Origin: JAFDZW01 sp035632315
Lineage (GTDB): Bacteria > Bacteroidota > Ignavibacteria > Palsa-1295
DNA length: 64,000 nt
Assembly: GCA_035632315.1 (NCBI GenBank)
Contig: DASQGZ010000042.1
Coordinates: 1 to 64,000 of the forward strand
Direction: 5' to 3'
This document shows, in pieces, positions 1-8,666 of this stretch (the first letter of the stretch is position 1; each line of letters starts with the position of its first letter). Below the pieces are notes generated by a model. The model saw only the letters and a program-made list of their open reading frames with translations. It was not told the origin of the DNA and did no database searches. A program made the position numbers and the translations under genes.

Positions 1-1599
1 CTAGGGAATCTCGAAGAAGATACCCCCGAATGGCACGCGTTCGACACAATTAAAGGCTCGGATTATCTCGGTGATCAGGATGCTATCGAAGTAATGTGCA
101 ACGACGCACCGCGCGCGATCATCGAACTTGAGCACATGGGCATGCCGTTCTCGCGAACAGACGCCGGTAAAATAGCTCAGCGCCCGTTTGGCGGACATAC
201 CCGGCCTATCGACAAGAACGATCCCGATTCCAAAAGAATACCGGTGAAGCGGGCATGTTACTCTGCCGATCGAACAGGACACGTGATGCTCCATACGCTG
301 TATGAAAATTGCGTAAAGAACGAAGTAAATTTCTTCAGCGAGTATTTCGTGACGGAGCTTCTCTATGAGAATGGAATCTGTTCCGGAGTTGCGGCAATAG
401 AGATTTTGACCGGAGAAGTTCATATCTTCCATGCGAAGGCGGTGATGTTCGCAACGGGAGGCGCAGGAAGAGTATGGCGAATTACTTCGAACGCGCACGT
501 CGGAACAGGCGATGGCTGCATTCTTGCTTATCAAAAAGGGTTACCGCTTGAAGATATGGAATTTATGCAGTTCCATCCTACAGGTCTTTGGAAGCTTGGT
601 ATCCTTGTGAGCGAAGCAGCTCGCGGGGAAGGCGGTATTCTTCGCAATAAAGACGGCGAACGGTTTATGGAGCGCTATGCCCCTACCGTTAAAGATCTTG
701 CACCGCGCGATATGGTAAGTCGTGCGATCATCCAAGAGATCAGGGAAGGGCGCGGCATCAAGGGATCTGATGGCACTTCATATGTCCTTCTCGACTTGAC
801 TCACCTTGATGCGAAGATAATCAACGAGAAGCTGCCCGAGATCACAGGTTTTGCGAGAACGTATCTCGGTGTCGAGCCAACGAAAGAAGGAGTGCCGATC
901 CAGCCGACAGCACACTATACAATGGGTGGCATCCCGACGGATATGAACGGCAGAGTGTTGAAAAATTCAACCGAGACTGTGGTCGGATTTTATGCTGCAG
1001 GGGAATGTGCTTGTGTCAGCGTGCACGGAGCGAACAGGCTCGGCACAAACTCACTACTTGACCTGATCGTCTTTGGCAGACGAGGCGGGAAAGCGATCGT
1101 TGAATTCCTCAAGACAGCTGAGTTCGCCCCACTGCCAAAGGATGCCGGTGACTTCACTAAAAAGACAGTTGCTGACATCAAGAGCCGTACATCCGGTGAA
1201 AAATGCGCAGACATCAGGACAGCCATGCAGGAAACGATGATGGAGGATGTCGGAATTTTCAGAAATAGCGGTGGATTGAGCAACGCACTAAAAAAACTCT
1301 CAGATCTGAAACAGCGATTTGGAAGAGTCGTTATTGACGACAAGGGCTCACAGTTCAACACAGACATTCTCGAAGCAATCGAACTTGGCAACCTGCTCGA
1401 TACCGCATATATTGTCACTGCCTGTGCTGAAAATCGTAAGGAGTCGCGCGGCGCCCAAGCCAGAGAAGATTTTCCGGATAGGGACGATGTCAACTTCCTA
1501 AAACATACAATGGCATATCGTAACAACGATGGAAGTGTGCGCATCGATTACCGGCCAGTAATGATCACAAAGTATAAACCCAAACCGAGGGTTTATTAA
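1..1599 (+). CDS. sdhA: Succinate dehydrogenase/fumarate reductase flavoprotein subunit, 5' truncated
   Basis: The frame is open from base 1, so the gene starts before the window; about 532 codons are present and roughly the first 50-60 residues (the dinucleotide-binding Gly motif) are missing. It is the FAD subunit of complex II, oxidising succinate at the inner face of the membrane. Visible signatures are TIKGSDYLGDQDA, the RPFGGH active-site segment, QFHPTG, SEAARGEGG with the catalytic Arg region, PTAHYTMGGIP, and the FAD-binding GECACVSVHGANRLG. This is the proteobacterial/mitochondrial-style SdhA rather than the shorter-motif form common in Bacteroides (family knowledge). No sdhB follows; the other subunits must lie upstream or elsewhere. 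Confidence 0.96.
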   Translation, partial: LGNLEEDTPEWHAFDTIKGSDYLGDQDAIEVMCNDAPRAIIELEHMGMPFSRTDAGKIAQRPFGGHTRPIDKNDPDSKRIPVKRACYSADRTGHVMLHTLYENCVKNEVNFFSEYFVTELLYENGICSGVAAIEILTGEVHIFHAKAVMFATGGAGRVWRITSNAHVGTGDGCILAYQKGLPLEDMEFMQFHPTGLWKLGILVSEAARGEGGILRNKDGERFMERYAPTVKDLAPRDMVSRAIIQEIREGRGIKGSDGTSYVLLDLTHLDAKIINEKLPEITGFARTYLGVEPTKEGVPIQPTAHYTMGGIPTDMNGRVLKNSTETVVGFYAAGECACVSVHGANRLGTNSLLDLIVFGRRGGKAIVEFLKTAEFAPLPKDAGDFTKKTVADIKSRTSGEKCADIRTAMQETMMEDVGIFRNSGGLSNALKKLSDLKQRFGRVVIDDKGSQFNTDILEAIELGNLLDTAYIVTACAENRKESRGAQAREDFPDRDDVNFLKHTMAYRNNDGSVRIDYRPVMITKYKPKPRVY

Positions 1600-1606
1600 T
1601 AGGCAA

Positions 1607-2305
1607 ATGCCCGGCACGATCAGCCGACGACTCGTCGGTATAACGATGTTGTTCGTGACGAGTATTTCAAGTTACGCACAGCACACGAAATACGATTTCT
1701 CAGCAAGCTTCGCATACGGGGGGCAAGATCCGTTCATCACTTCGGGTTCGGCAAGATATTTCTCTAAGCCAACAATATGGAACATTCGCTGCCAAGTAGC
1801 GACTAATTTTGTGCAGTCGGTTTCAATTGTACTTGAACATGCTGTGGAAACACGGTCACGGGAGGGGCTATGGAATTTAGGCACTACGCTGAGTTCTGCG
1901 TATAACGCAAATATATCCGAATCGCTATCAATGACGTCATTGTATGTTGAAATGATACGAACGATCGTCCGAACCGATATTTTTCGCATCGGGATCGGCG
2001 CTGACCTCGGGTATGGTTTTGGCGGCGCGACTGCCAACGTCAAAAGGATTAACGACCATTCAACTACCAGTTACGATAACGATTCTCCCTGGACTTCATT
2101 CTTCTTAGGAGCGCTCATTCGAGCGCGGCTGACAATTGTCGATACAGACGACCTCGACATTGGGTTGACAGCAACGGGAAGATACTGGGCGCTGCCGACG
2201 CTCGGGCCGATCTCACATTCTGCCGGAGTGTACAACGGGCCGGATATTGCAAGCACCCACGAGATCGGTTATCTGGCAGGAGTTTCAGTCGGCATCAAGA
2301 AATAG
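1607..2305 (+). CDS. Hypothetical secreted, barrel-like protein
   Basis: The 232-residue product begins with a signal peptide: Arg-Arg, a hydrophobic core GITMLFVTSIS, and a likely cleavage site after SSYAQ. The mature part alternates polar and hydrophobic residues, is rich in Tyr, Gly, Ser and Thr, and contains repeated short strands, which suggests a small outer-membrane beta-barrel or periplasmic beta protein. I recognise no named family. The ATG lies 7 nt after the sdhA stop, so it is probably co-transcribed with sdhA. Its 3' end overlaps the convergent helicase gene by 11 bp. Confidence 0.7.
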   Translation: MPGTISRRLVGITMLFVTSISSYAQHTKYDFSASFAYGGQDPFITSGSARYFSKPTIWNIRCQVATNFVQSVSIVLEHAVETRSREGLWNLGTTLSSAYNANISESLSMTSLYVEMIRTIVRTDIFRIGIGADLGYGFGGATANVKRINDHSTTSYDNDSPWTSFFLGALIRARLTIVDTDDLDIGLTATGRYWALPTLGPISHSAGVYNGPDIASTHEIGYLAGVSVGIKK

Positions 2306-5300
2306 TAACTAATTTTTTATCGAGAATACAGGTCGAGATATTATCGGTTGAATAATTACAATCTTTGCAATGATTCCGGTTTTTGAATATTGATTCGATA
2401 GACGAGGTGCGAGTGTCGTTCGTTATTAATGTGATAACGCGTTTCAATTCTCCACCAAATGCAGCAAAATCCGTGTCAGAATAGAAAGTAGAGACCGTTC
2501 TCGCTGAAGCCGTGAAATATAGGTGAGTAACAATTTTAGTCACGTCAAAGAGTTTAGATATGAGGAAGGCATAAACCTTCGTCTGAAATGTATATCGCTT
2601 GATGTCATCTACATCGGCATGTTCGGAGGTTTTGTAATCCAATATATTCCAAATACCGTCTTGATCAATGAATAATCTGTCTATTACTCCTGATACGACA
2701 AAATGGCTGTCAAGAGAATATCGAAGCGGCAGTTCGGTATAAGATCGTGAGGAGCCACTCAGCAACTTAAAAAGAGCGCTTTCGATAAAATCAACTGTTT
2801 CTTTTTTTAACCGTGCGTAATATTTATTTGAACGAGATTCATCTATGTGATATTCAATACTAAGTCGTGTGAAAAGACTACGTAAATATTCTTCATTGAC
2901 GGAATTATCTGATGCGAGGGTCTCAATATCTTCGAACGTCTTATGCAAGAGCTGGCCATAAATTGTTGGCTGAACAAATTCAAATCGATCGGCAGGTTCG
3001 AATTCAGTGTCTGAAAAATATTCCTCCGGCAGTCCAAGTTTGTACCTAAGATAATATTTAGTCGGGCATTCTTGATATGCGAGCAGCTGAGTGGGGCTAT
3101 AACGTGTAATCCCCTGAGAAGGCTGGTATGAATGGAGATCTAAATGCTCGCTCGTTCGCTCGGATTGTTTAGCTGCCGGTGATTTCCTATCGAATATTTC
3201 TACAGATCGGATGATCGGAATCGATTGATGACAAATCTCCTCTTTGAATCCAACTTCGGTAAACATTTCGAGTTTGCGTTCAATCTGGATCGGATTTCCG
3301 GCAAGAATATCGGCTACAGTAATTCCGAGCCCATCAATGATCATGTCCATTGGTGACTCGGAAGCAATATTATTATTTTTATCGAGTCTACAGCCAAGAT
3401 AGAGATCATCTCGTGATCGTGTTAATGCAACATACAGAACTCGCTTTTCTTCTTCAAAAGACTCCCGGTCGTTCTGGATGTTCTGTATACTTGAGAGCGG
3501 ATGATTTATTATGCCGTCATTGCTCTCATTTTCTAAATGGAAATACGGCTTTTGTCTTGATAAAAATGAAGTTGTGTCTGAAGAACGTTTATTTCTCGGA
3601 TCATTCAGATAGGGAAGAAACACAACCGGGAACTGAAGCCCTTTACTGGCGTGGATCGTCATGATATGCACGGCATTTTCTGTCGGTTGAACCGCTTGTT
3701 GCTCGGGATCGTCTTGCTCTTGGAGAATGGCGCATTGTTCCATAAAATCCCAGATCGAAAGATTATTTACAGATGAAAGACTGACAAATTTCCGAAGATT
3801 AGACACCTTCTGCTCACCATCAATAAAAGAATAATAAAGAAGTTCGATCTGCGTCCGTTCAACTACCCGTTCTAGAATCAAGCGGGAAGATAATCTGCCG
3901 ACAAGCGGAAGAAGTTCTGTAAAAACTGCCAGTCGTGTTTTTATATCTTCCGGCAACTGATTGGTTTGTTCATTCAAATATTTCCAGAGAGATTGGTTTT
4001 TACCGGAAAGATCTTTGTGATGAGTAAAATTCCATAATAGTATGTCATTTATACCAATATATGGAGATCGTAAAAGTGCCACGAATGCAAGGTCGTCATC
4101 CGGATTAATAAGAAAATTTAGGATGGTCATTGCATCGATGACCTCTTGCTGCTGGTAAAAACCAAGGCCGCCCGTCATTGCGAAGGGAATTTGATACTTA
4201 CGCAGTGTCAATTCGAGCATCGGCAGATGCTTTCGGCTCCTGATCAAGATGGCGCAGTCATTATATGACTTAGCATTTTCGCCGACTGTAAGTGCGTAAA
4301 TAGTTTTAGCGATCAATGATTCTTCGCTTTCAATATCTTCTCCTTCTGCAGAGTCAGCGCATAGGATAGAGACAGAGCCGTCTTTTTCATTGCGATTTCC
4401 GATCAACGGTGAGTAATAATATATTTGCTTATTCTCGGCGCTGCCAAATAAATGATCTGTAACTTTATTCGCAAGAGTCAGTGGAAAGGGGAGCATCCGA
4501 AAACAAGTGTCAAGCTCACGCCTGAGTGCTTGTTGAGACGCAGCAGAGCACTCGTCAATCGTTTTGTGAAATACGGAAAGGTCAGCGTCGCGAAACCTAT
4601 AGATAGATTGTTTCGGGTCTCCGACAAGAGTTGCAATAACGTTGTTTGAAAAGTGTTGCGTGATCGAAGTTAAGATGTTATACTGGCGCTCATCCGTGTC
4701 CTGATATTCATCAATGAAGCAATGTTGCAACTGTGCGGAGATGTCTTTCTGTACGGTAGGAGTTTGAAGTAATTTTATTCCGAGTTCGATCAGATCATCG
4801 TGTTCAAGAAATCCCTGGGAAAGTTTTTCATTGAAATATTCCTCAGAGGCACGTTCGTACAAATAAAAGATGTTGCGAATGTGGTTAAGAGATGGTTGCG
4901 GCTGTGATTGCCATCGCATATACATCTCCAAAGAATGTCTAAGCTCGACCATTTCTGATAGTGCCCCTACAATGATCTGCCGAGCAGAATCGACTGCCGA
5001 TATTTTTCCCTTCTTAAATATAGTTGACCTCGGCTCATCCGATTTTGTCAGAACGCTATCCAGAAGACGAGTTAATGAATATACGATCCCGCCGAATGTC
5101 TTTGAAGAGATAAATTCGGTATAATATTCTTTTGCATCGCTTGCGTGATTGGAATCTACGGATAGCTTAAGCAGATCATCAAATGCTGAACGGACTTGGT
5201 CTTGTTGCAAAATATTATTAACATGCTGTTCATATACTTCTGATGCCTCACCAAATAATGCTGTATCAGACTTACTCCATACTTCATTGAGAGCCTGTTT

Positions 5301-5873
5301 TGTTCTGAATGAATTCTTAAAGAGCGTTCTTATTTTATTGCGGAGGGCCTGCCGACCATAATAATTAAATGTTTTTCGGAGCCCGGTAGAATCGCTGTCG
5401 GGTTGTTCATACACTCGTTTCAATTCTCGAATCAATGCACTATTGATACATTCGTCAATGAGCAGTGATCGTTCGATCCCTTGCAAAATAACAAATGACG
5501 GATCAATGCCTGCTTCGATGGGATAAGCCCGCAAAAGCCTGGAACAAAAGCCGTGGATCGTCGAAATATAAGATGAGTCTATTTCTTGCAACGCTTTCCA
5601 TATTCTGTTTGCTCGATCGGTCGTCTCAGGCAGGTCATTCAATTCTTTCAGTCGTTCGTAAAGTCCTTCCGTAATTTTTTCCTTCAGCTCATTCGCCGCA
5701 TTTTCCGTGAATGTGATCGCTGCAATATTTGCAGCGGAAATATCAGGATTGTGTTCAATAATATATATATATCGTTGGACGACCGTAAATGTTTTTCCGG
5801 AACCGGCGTTCGCAATAAGAATGCAATGAGACTCGGCTTCGATCGCTTCTTTTTGTGCTGGAGTCAGAGGCAT
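2295..5873 (-). CDS. UvrD/AddA-like SF1 helicase fused to PD-(D/E)XK nuclease
   Basis: The 1192-residue product resembles helicase-nucleases of the RecB/AddA/AdnA type that process double-strand DNA ends for recombination. The helicase motifs appear in order: Walker A ANAGSGKT (K27), FIDEYQDTDE, VGDPKQSIYRFRDAD, TIHASKGLQFPVVF and RVLYVALTRSRDDLYL. The C-terminal third has a nuclease core, GVIDRLF followed by NILDYKT near residue 1078. Four cysteines flank it: one in QECPTKYY near residue 935, and C1169, C1172 and C1182 near the C-terminus, which is the arrangement of the iron-sulfur nucleases of AddB and AdnB. No AddB or RecC partner is in the window. The start lies 4 nt after the hemerythrin stop, so the two are probably one transcript. 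Confidence 0.9.
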   Translation of the reverse strand: MPLTPAQKEAIEAESHCILIANAGSGKTFTVVQRYIYIIEHNPDISAANIAAITFTENAANELKEKITEGLYERLKELNDLPETTDRANRIWKALQEIDSSYISTIHGFCSRLLRAYPIEAGIDPSFVILQGIERSLLIDECINSALIRELKRVYEQPDSDSTGLRKTFNYYGRQALRNKIRTLFKNSFRTKQALNEVWSKSDTALFGEASEVYEQHVNNILQQDQVRSAFDDLLKLSVDSNHASDAKEYYTEFISSKTFGGIVYSLTRLLDSVLTKSDEPRSTIFKKGKISAVDSARQIIVGALSEMVELRHSLEMYMRWQSQPQPSLNHIRNIFYLYERASEEYFNEKLSQGFLEHDDLIELGIKLLQTPTVQKDISAQLQHCFIDEYQDTDERQYNILTSITQHFSNNVIATLVGDPKQSIYRFRDADLSVFHKTIDECSAASQQALRRELDTCFRMLPFPLTLANKVTDHLFGSAENKQIYYYSPLIGNRNEKDGSVSILCADSAEGEDIESEESLIAKTIYALTVGENAKSYNDCAILIRSRKHLPMLELTLRKYQIPFAMTGGLGFYQQQEVIDAMTILNFLINPDDDLAFVALLRSPYIGINDILLWNFTHHKDLSGKNQSLWKYLNEQTNQLPEDIKTRLAVFTELLPLVGRLSSRLILERVVERTQIELLYYSFIDGEQKVSNLRKFVSLSSVNNLSIWDFMEQCAILQEQDDPEQQAVQPTENAVHIMTIHASKGLQFPVVFLPYLNDPRNKRSSDTTSFLSRQKPYFHLENESNDGIINHPLSSIQNIQNDRESFEEEKRVLYVALTRSRDDLYLGCRLDKNNNIASESPMDMIIDGLGITVADILAGNPIQIERKLEMFTEVGFKEEICHQSIPIIRSVEIFDRKSPAAKQSERTSEHLDLHSYQPSQGITRYSPTQLLAYQECPTKYYLRYKLGLPEEYFSDTEFEPADRFEFVQPTIYGQLLHKTFEDIETLASDNSVNEEYLRSLFTRLSIEYHIDESRSNKYYARLKKETVDFIESALFKLLSGSSRSYTELPLRYSLDSHFVVSGVIDRLFIDQDGIWNILDYKTSEHADVDDIKRYTFQTKVYAFLISKLFDVTKIVTHLYFTASARTVSTFYSDTDFAAFGGELKRVITLITNDTRTSSIESIFKNRNHCKDCNYSTDNISTCILDKKLVTIS

Positions 5874-5877
5874 ATTT

Positions 5878-6423
5878 TCAATCTATAGGGGCCGTTTGTT
5901 CTTTTAATTTGAACTCAAGTTCTTTCATTTCTCTGCCCATCTCGTCAAGAGTCTTTTGGTCGAATCCATTCTCTGCCACTTCAAAATAAACACTATCTTC
6001 GGTCAGGATATGCTGAAGAAGATTGGTGATGATATGCGAGCCAACCTCGATGACACGTTTGACGGTAACGTGCATCGGGACACGATCGTCTTCAAAATCA
6101 CTGACGATCTTACAGAATTCATCAAAATAGACTCGAAGAAATTCGTGGTCGTAATTAAGAAATAAAAATTTAATTCGGCCCTGAGGGACAATCGCCTCAA
6201 GTCGCGGGAAAAATACTTGTTCTTCCTTGACAAGATGAACGTTCAGATGTTCACGGATAACCTCTCTCGTGCGAAGGAGCGTTGCGTAATCCGACGTACC
6301 GATCACCGCCCGATAGCCGTCATGTTCAAGACGATGGACTACGCGCTGCAACTCGTCGCACGAAGCCCGAAAAGCATCGTGCTCGGCAAGAAGTTGTTTG
6401 ACGGGGTTAGTTTCTACATTCAT
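5878..6423 (-). CDS. Hemerythrin HHE cation-binding domain protein
   Basis: The 181-residue all-helical protein carries the spaced ligands of a di-iron hemerythrin-like four-helix bundle: H15 (LLAEHDAF), H63 and E67 (NVHLVKEE), H93 (YDHEFLR), and H138 with E142 (LLQHILTED). Members bind oxygen, nitric oxide or iron, or act in oxidative and nitrosative stress. There is no signal peptide, so it should be cytoplasmic. It precedes the helicase-nuclease gene by 4 nt and is likely cotranscribed. A link between NO/oxidative damage sensing and DNA end repair is possible but is inference only. Confidence 0.88.
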   Translation of the reverse strand: MNVETNPVKQLLAEHDAFRASCDELQRVVHRLEHDGYRAVIGTSDYATLLRTREVIREHLNVHLVKEEQVFFPRLEAIVPQGRIKFLFLNYDHEFLRVYFDEFCKIVSDFEDDRVPMHVTVKRVIEVGSHIITNLLQHILTEDSVYFEVAENGFDQKTLDEMGREMKELEFKLKEQTAPID

Positions 6424-6543
6424 TCCGATGGTATCGCAACGCTTTTAGAACAATCTTTTGTTTACAGCAATTCGTTGCTATACATTACTTAGTAACCTAT
6501 TTCTATCTCAAAAGACATACGATATTCGATCGGCTGGCTGATT

Positions 6544-8031
6544 ATGCCTCGCCTTGAACTTCATCGCTACAGGGAAGATGATGAATATTCTCAACGTATA
6601 AGCAATGGTGTTGCCAGTGGAATTGTATGCGGGTTCTGCATATTTAAGGGGTCAGCAAACGAAGCGAAACAGATCACAGCTGAACTTCAAGAGCTCTCAT
6701 TCAGGACTAACAGAAAACATCTCTTATTTTCATGCGACGCCGAATGGGGGCTTCCGATGAGGCTTGGAGGTACTGTTACGGAATTTCCGCATGCCCTTGC
6801 ACTTGCAAGATCAAAATATCCCAATGCTGTTTATGAAGCAGCATTTGCGATTGCAGAAGAGATGAAAGAACTTGGCATACATTGGAATTTTGCCCCAGTG
6901 GCTGATGTAAATTCCGATCCGGATAACCCCATTATCAATATTCGCTCTTTCGGTGATAATGTTGATGATGTAACAACGTCTGCCAGAGCGTATGCACGGG
7001 GAATGCATGATTGCGGTATCATCGCCACGGCAAAACATTTCCCCGGACATGGCCAAACGAAAGTCGATTCCCATAGGGCATTACCAGTGCTTCATGAGCC
7101 TCCTTCTCATTTCGAGGATATTGAGCTCCCGCCATTTGAGGCTCTTATTGAATCTAAAGTACCATCAATAATGACGGGTCATCTTGCTGCGCCAGCGCTT
7201 GCTTGCTCACTTGGGGCGACAAATGATTCCGAACTTTTACCTGCTTCTCTTTCTCCATACCTAACTCGTAAGCTCTTACGAGATAAATTAAAATTTGAAT
7301 CCGTGATCATTACAGATTCGATGGAAATGGCAGCTGTCAAGGCGACTTATCCTGATGAGGAGCTTGCTGCAGAGATGGCCTTGAGGGCGGGAAATGATAT
7401 TGTATTAATGCCCAATTCATTTGAGAAAGTCTATGAACACTTGAAGGAAAAGTCATTGAATGATGATTTGTTCACAAAACAATTGATCGAATCGGCCGAA
7501 AGAGTTGAACAGTTAGTGTTACAATATCTTCCGAAGCAGAGAACAAGCCCCGATCTTGCTGCTCATCAAGCATTAGCAGAAAATATTGCGTACGCGGCGA
7601 TCGATTACACCGGGGATGCAAAGGCAATTAAAAATCTAAAGCATATATCTGTTTTATGTGATGACCTGGTGCTGCAGGGAGAAAAGAAAAACATTCTTAT
7701 TGATCGATTACGTCAAATATCTGGACTAAAAGTTATCGATTCAGATCTCCTTACGAGTGAAATATCTACCGAATGCGGATTGTTCATCCTCGATCGCCCT
7801 CGCGGTAGGCTGCTTGATCAGTCGGACGAACAAGCTGTTGTAAGCCCAATAATAAACTTTTTGAACATCGCGAAAGAGAGTGAATTCGCATTCCCGTGTA
7901 TCTTTCTGGTGGGGAATCCGTATTTGAAGATCGGAATGTTATCACAAGTTGGCGGGTGTGTTGTCCGCACATATAGTGACTCGGCACCTTCTATTAAAGC
8001 ATTAACCAAATGGATAGGATCCATCCGTTGA
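6544..8031 (+). CDS. Glycoside hydrolase family 3, beta-N-acetylglucosaminidase-like
   Basis: The 495-residue protein has the GH3 N-terminal TIM barrel. It shows the NagZ-type signature KHFPGHGQT (K164-T172) followed by VDSH, whose His is part of the His/Asp acid-base dyad in bacterial NagZ. The nucleophile is predicted to be D258 in ITDSMEM. The upstream FAPVADVNSDPDNP segment and IRSFGD also match GH3. NagZ removes GlcNAc from muropeptides during cell-wall recycling. The absence of a signal peptide supports a cytoplasmic recycling role. The C-terminal ~170 residues are less conserved and may form a second GH3 domain. The next gene overlaps its 3' end. Confidence 0.9.
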   Translation: MPRLELHRYREDDEYSQRISNGVASGIVCGFCIFKGSANEAKQITAELQELSFRTNRKHLLFSCDAEWGLPMRLGGTVTEFPHALALARSKYPNAVYEAAFAIAEEMKELGIHWNFAPVADVNSDPDNPIINIRSFGDNVDDVTTSARAYARGMHDCGIIATAKHFPGHGQTKVDSHRALPVLHEPPSHFEDIELPPFEALIESKVPSIMTGHLAAPALACSLGATNDSELLPASLSPYLTRKLLRDKLKFESVIITDSMEMAAVKATYPDEELAAEMALRAGNDIVLMPNSFEKVYEHLKEKSLNDDLFTKQLIESAERVEQLVLQYLPKQRTSPDLAAHQALAENIAYAAIDYTGDAKAIKNLKHISVLCDDLVLQGEKKNILIDRLRQISGLKVIDSDLLTSEISTECGLFILDRPRGRLLDQSDEQAVVSPIINFLNIAKESEFAFPCIFLVGNPYLKIGMLSQVGGCVVRTYSDSAPSIKALTKWIGSIR

Positions 8032-8609
8032 ATAGATTAAACACTTTTTTTATTTCACTGCTCTTTGCTTCGGTCTTATGCCTGCTCGGAGCATGCTCGT
8101 CACCTCATTCTATCTCTAAAACAGGTAGCATTGATATGACAAATAATCCTGCCATCATGCAGAAGAGCTTGAAAACGTCGGATATAAAATATGTTTTTCG
8201 CTACAGAATGATCAGCTCGACTTCATCTCCGAACGACGATCTTTTTATCGATTCAACAGGCCAGATGACGTTTCATACCACTCAAAAAACAATGAGCGGT
8301 GAAGTTAAAACCCCTACAGGATTTGCATATCTCGAACCTGCCGACGGTGATACATTGTATTATTTTATCCGTCAGAATTTACTATATGATATAGATCCAA
8401 ACAATGTAAATCCTCAATGCCCGACGGGAGATATATTTAGTTTATATATTTACAGATGTGACTCCAATAAAAGCATTAGGCTCCAAACAAATACCTGTGC
8501 CCAGGATTTTAATCTCCTTACCGGGCCGCAGAGGAAGTTGTTTCAACAACTTATACCGTTCGTTCAGCGGCTGGCAGCAAGATACCGGCCGGGATTCACG
8601 ATCAAGTAA
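8010..8609 (+). CDS. Hypothetical lipoprotein
   Basis: The 199-residue product has a type II signal peptide: basic N-terminus, hydrophobic FFISLLFASVLCL, and lipobox LLGAC with the lipidated Cys followed by SSPHS. The mature domain has no motif I recognise; it contains a Tyr-rich middle and a paired-Cys region (QCPTG, TNTCAQ). Two starts are possible. ATG at 8010 overlaps the GH3 gene by 22 bp. TTG at 8028 forms a TTGA overlap with the GH3 stop and has an AGGAT 9-10 nt upstream. The second fits the translational coupling seen elsewhere in the window. Confidence 0.75.
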   Translation: MDRIHPLNRLNTFFISLLFASVLCLLGACSSPHSISKTGSIDMTNNPAIMQKSLKTSDIKYVFRYRMISSTSSPNDDLFIDSTGQMTFHTTQKTMSGEVKTPTGFAYLEPADGDTLYYFIRQNLLYDIDPNNVNPQCPTGDIFSLYIYRCDSNKSIRLQTNTCAQDFNLLTGPQRKLFQQLIPFVQRLAARYRPGFTIK

Positions 8610-8666
8610 AATGCTGAATTCTACTGTACTTCCCGTTGTTTGTCACGCGTACTTTAACCTAATATT

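Noticed and set aside
990..1544. 184-codon minus-strand frame inside sdhA
   Set aside because: Antisense to a well-conserved gene, with Ser/Arg-rich composition from reverse reading; no family signature.
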